From CAYSPT01 sp964432985 (GTDB lineage: Bacteria; Muiribacteriota; CAYSPT01), in assembly GCA_964432985.1 (NCBI GenBank), contig CAYSPT010000058.1, positions 1 to 32,608 on the forward strand: DNA of 32,608 nucleotides. Reading direction: 5' to 3'. Shown here piece by piece: positions 30,253 through 32,608 of this stretch (positions are counted from its first letter, which is position 1; each line of letters opens with the position of its first letter). The notes under the pieces are model-generated. The model saw nothing but the letters and a program-made list of their open reading frames with translations, searched no databases and was not told the origin of the DNA. Position numbers and translations under genes: made by a program.

Positions 30253-31575
30253 CTACTTTTTTCGTCCGCGTCCGACTCCGATGACCGTAAATCCATTGTC
30301 CTCGAAGCACCCGGTTTCCAGGCAATTTCGGGCATCCACGATAAGTGTTCCACGCATAGCTTCCCGAAGCGCGTGTGGCGAGAGATGCAAAAAATCGGGC
30401 CACTCCGTCAAGACAAGCAGCGCATCGGCTCCCTCAGCCACGCCGGTTATCGATTCGGCCATCAGAACCTGCGGCAGCAGGTCGCGGGCGTTATCCATGG
30501 CCTGCGGGTCGTAGGCGATCAGCTCTGCTCCAAGGCGCCTCAGCGCGGGCAGTATCGTCAGAGACGGCGCTTCACGCATGTCATCTGTTCCCGGCTTGAA
30601 GGCCAGGCCGATGATCCCGATCTTTTTCCCGGACAGCGGTTTCACACTGCCGGCGGTTCCCAGAGCGGCGTTTACCTTCTCGACGATGTGCATCTTCTGC
30701 AGTTCGTTGGTGTCGATGGCGGCATCCACCAGCGAAAGCGGGCTTCCCAGTTTTTTTGCTTGCGTTGCCAGTGCCTGTGTGTCTTTGGGAAAACAGGAAC
30801 CTCCATAGCCCGCGCCAGCCTTGAGGAAATGGGGGCCGATACGTTTGTCGAGGCCCATGCCGGTTGCTACTTCTTCGATGTCTGCTCCAAGTTTCTCGGC
30901 CAGGCGGGATAGCTCGTTTATAAACGATATTTTAACCGCCAGAAAGCAGTTTGACGCGTATTTGATGAGCTCTGATGAAAGCCGGTCGGTAAGATGGATG
31001 GAGCATTTCAACGGTTCATACACCGATTTGAGCTGCTCCAATGCTTCCTGGGTTTCGCCGCCGATCACCACCCGGTCGGGGTAGAGAAAGTCCTCTACTG
31101 CTACGCCTTCGCGGAGAAATTCGGGATTCGAAAGTACGTCGAACCGGTGTCCGTTCACGTTGTGTTTATTGATTACTGCTTCGACGCGGTCTCCGGTTCC
31201 GGGGGGAACGGTGCTCTTGTTGACGATGATTTTGTACCCGTTTAGGTTTTTTCCGATGGTGGCGGCGACCTCATTGACAGCGCTCAGATCGGCTTCACCG
31301 TCGGGTCCGGGAGGCGTGCCTACACCGATAAAAATGATTCCGGCATTGTGTACCGGTTCTACCGGATCGGTAGTAAATTCGATGCTATTTTGACCGATAA
31401 CGGTGTCGAGCAGTTCGGGCAGCCCTTTTTCGTAAATGGGCGGAATCCCGTTCTTCAGTTTCGTTATCTTCTCTTCGTCCACATCTATGCAAATGACCTT
31501 GTTGCCCAGATGGGCCAGGCATACGCCGGTAACTAATCCCACGTAGCCGCTTCCGAATATAGCGATGGTCTCCAC
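30253..31575 (-). CDS. ugd: UDP-glucose 6-dehydrogenase
   Basis: 440 residues, the family length. NAD-binding FGSGYVGLVTG (7-17), the substrate region (VNKSTVPPGTG, SNPEFLREG) and the catalytic Cys261 in GAGYGGSCFPKD identify an intact enzyme that oxidises UDP-glucose to UDP-glucuronate for surface polysaccharide. The GTG at 31575 starts the Rossmann fold directly; the frame is open to 31755, but a promoter sits in that part, so those 60 codons are not likely translated. Related UDP-sugar dehydrogenases are an alternative. No glycosyltransferase genes are adjacent. Confidence 0.93.
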   Translation of the reverse strand: METIAIFGSGYVGLVTGVCLAHLGNKVICIDVDEEKITKLKNGIPPIYEKGLPELLDTVIGQNSIEFTTDPVEPVHNAGIIFIGVGTPPGPDGEADLSAVNEVAATIGKNLNGYKIIVNKSTVPPGTGDRVEAVINKHNVNGHRFDVLSNPEFLREGVAVEDFLYPDRVVIGGETQEALEQLKSVYEPLKCSIHLTDRLSSELIKYASNCFLAVKISFINELSRLAEKLGADIEEVATGMGLDKRIGPHFLKAGAGYGGSCFPKDTQALATQAKKLGSPLSLVDAAIDTNELQKMHIVEKVNAALGTAGSVKPLSGKKIGIIGLAFKPGTDDMREAPSLTILPALRRLGAELIAYDPQAMDNARDLLPQVLMAESITGVAEGADALLVLTEWPDFLHLSPHALREAMRGTLIVDARNCLETGCFEDNGFTVIGVGRGRKK

Positions 31576-31623
31576 GCGGTGTTCACACCTTTCACAGCGA
31601 AATAAGCGGTCTAAAGGAAGAGT

Positions 31624-31652
31624 ACTGTAACAGAGATGTACTATCCTGTCAA
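31624..31652 (-). promoter_or_regulatory. Sigma70-like promoter of ugd
   Basis: On the minus strand TTGACA (31652-31647), 17-nt spacer, TACAGT (31629-31624, 4 of 6). Transcription from about 31617 leaves a 40-nt leader before GTG 31575. Confidence 0.55.
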
Positions 31653-31748
31653 TAATTAGCGATCTCTTCCACCATTCCCGGATTATTGGATTGTTGGCAA
31701 GAAGGATGAAATGCCTCTTTTCGTGCCGAATTGCGCGCAGTATTGAAG

Positions 31749-31778
31749 TTGACATGATTTGTAAATCAGACCTATAAT
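31749..31778 (+). promoter_or_regulatory. Consensus sigma70-like promoter of the coiled-coil protein gene
   Basis: TTGACA (31749-31754), 18-nt spacer, TATAAT (31773-31778): both hexamers are perfect. The leader to ATG 31887 is about 100 nt and holds a small hairpin (AGCCGC AA GCGGCT, about 31853-31866). Confidence 0.7.
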
Positions 31779-31886
31779 GATGTTCGGGAAGCTTTTTCTA
31801 TGCTTCTCCCTTAGTATAACTATGTCCAGAGATATTATTGACCGGTTTTTGAGCCGCAAGCGGCTAATGAAAGTAGATGATTACTT

Positions 31887-32561
31887 ATGAAATGTTTAAA
31901 CGATGCTACCGGCTGGAAGTTGTGTAAACAGCGTCTTGCCGGCCTGACCACGATTGTTGTTATCATAACGATCGTTGCCATAGCCGTCTCTGCGGTCGTG
32001 GTACCCGCTGGTGCGCAAACCGGTGTCAAGCGATTCAGTGAGTTGTTCGGATATGTGGATGTGGCCGCCTGCATACTGTTTCATCCCCTGATGGATTATT
32101 ATTCGATTTCCGCCGAGACGTTCAGCAAGAAGCCCCAGGCGGGTCAGACCAGGCGGGAAATCAAGCTCGAGATGGCGGCCAAACTGGGGGATTGGGGCAA
32201 GCAGGTCAAGGAGTCCAAAAAAAGGATAGAGGAATACCGCAAGCAGATAAAAAAGCTCGAGGTCCAGCAGTCACGGGTCAAGCAAAAAATGAAGGATGAC
32301 CTTGAAAAAGAGCGGGTGAGCTACGTCCGTCTGCTCGATTCCACTGAACTGGAGAGTGAATCTAAGCGGATCGAAGCAGAGTACAGCGCCCGGTGCGAGC
32401 AGATAGAATCCCAATACCTGCAACAGGTCAAGAAAATCCGGAAAAAAATAGAAAAATACGGTACCAGTTACCAGGATCTCAAGCGAGAGGTGAACGAAAT
32501 CCTCTACCAGGGGGTTCACGACAAGCAGGAGACCATTAAAACCATTATCGACGATCACTAG
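31887..32561 (+). CDS. Exported or membrane-anchored coiled-coil protein of unknown function
   Basis: 224 residues. A hydrophobic segment at about 18-42 (LAGLTTIVVIITIVAIAVSAVVV, then PAGAQ) is a signal peptide or anchor. After a short part (FSELFGYVDVAACILFHPLMDYY) residues ~90-215 are a continuous charged coiled coil (KESKKRIEEYRKQIKKLEVQ, YLQQVKKIRKKIEKYGTSYQ). The coiled coil should lie outside the cytoplasmic membrane. I do not recognise a family. The ribosome binding site is weak, but the promoter is consensus. It ends with TAG 32559-32561. Confidence 0.75.
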   Translation: MKCLNDATGWKLCKQRLAGLTTIVVIITIVAIAVSAVVVPAGAQTGVKRFSELFGYVDVAACILFHPLMDYYSISAETFSKKPQAGQTRREIKLEMAAKLGDWGKQVKESKKRIEEYRKQIKKLEVQQSRVKQKMKDDLEKERVSYVRLLDSTELESESKRIEAEYSARCEQIESQYLQQVKKIRKKIEKYGTSYQDLKREVNEILYQGVHDKQETIKTIIDDH

Positions 32562-32608
32562 TGTCCGGACGTTGAAAATTATGAACTATACTAATCGCTT
32601 TAATGATA

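Noticed and set aside
31576..31755. N-terminal extension of UDP-glucose dehydrogenase by 60 residues
   Set aside because: The extension covers a good promoter (31624-31652) and has no family similarity; the Rossmann fold starts at 31575.
32580..32608. Possible start of a further plus-strand gene (MNYTNRFND) at the right edge
   Set aside because: Only nine codons are visible and no ribosome binding site is seen.

Overview
The window is 32.6 kb of gene-dense, GC-rich bacterial DNA from a scaffold with two 100-N gaps (2616-2715 and 17717-17816), which suggests a draft or metagenome assembly. Signal peptides, a lipoprotein, an HtrA protease, a PlsC acyltransferase and LL-diaminopimelate aminotransferase point to a bacterium with an envelope and diaminopimelate metabolism. 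It uses a V/A-type rather than F-type rotary ATPase here and has eukaryote-like signalling (a Ser/Thr kinase fused to WD40 repeats, TPR protein, regulator-propeller lipoprotein). The phylum cannot be fixed from this window; an anaerobic or uncultivated Gram-negative-like lineage is a guess. I saw no rRNA, tRNA, CRISPR array or complete mobile element.

Left end (1-6461): the 5' part of a GTP-type PEP carboxykinase gene; a 338-bp repeat-rich spacer; an orphan beta-class DNA methyltransferase whose N-terminus carries a 12-bp in-frame tandem repeat broken by an assembly gap; a metallo-beta-lactamase-fold enzyme; an EF-hand protein; an exported HtrA/DegQ protease.

Centre (6544-17684, all minus strand): a V/A-ATPase operon in transcription order small membrane protein, H-like, C, I, K, F, E, A, B, D, followed by a UspA-like protein and a PtsN-like EIIA protein. 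A strong promoter (17142-17170), an operator-like dyad over its -10 box and a leader of eight 16-bp repeats precede the operon. A two-domain winged-helix protein lies just upstream. Between the A and B genes two mini-ORFs, copies of the B start region, link stop and start codons in a chain.

Right part (17919-32561): PlsC-like acyltransferase; a 1294-residue HEAT/kinase/TM/WD40 protein whose TAG stop is followed in frame by a clear transmembrane segment; a four-TM membrane protein; a lipoprotein propeller and TPR protein in one operon; dapL with a downstream exported protein; a small protein of unknown function; a DHH phosphoesterase; UDP-glucose dehydrogenase; and an exported coiled-coil protein. 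Divergent sigma70-like promoters can be read between the last two.

A recurring feature is short tandem repeats (12 to 33 bp), often with alternating A/B variants, in spacers and in frame inside genes. They occur at least ten times and seem to be a property of this genome. Spacers over 300 bp: 312-668 (two repeat families), 4644-4947 (an 8-bp inverted repeat and the htrA promoter), 26055-26458 (promoter, dyad and repeats), 28581-28978 (22-bp repeats) and 31576-31886 (two divergent promoters).
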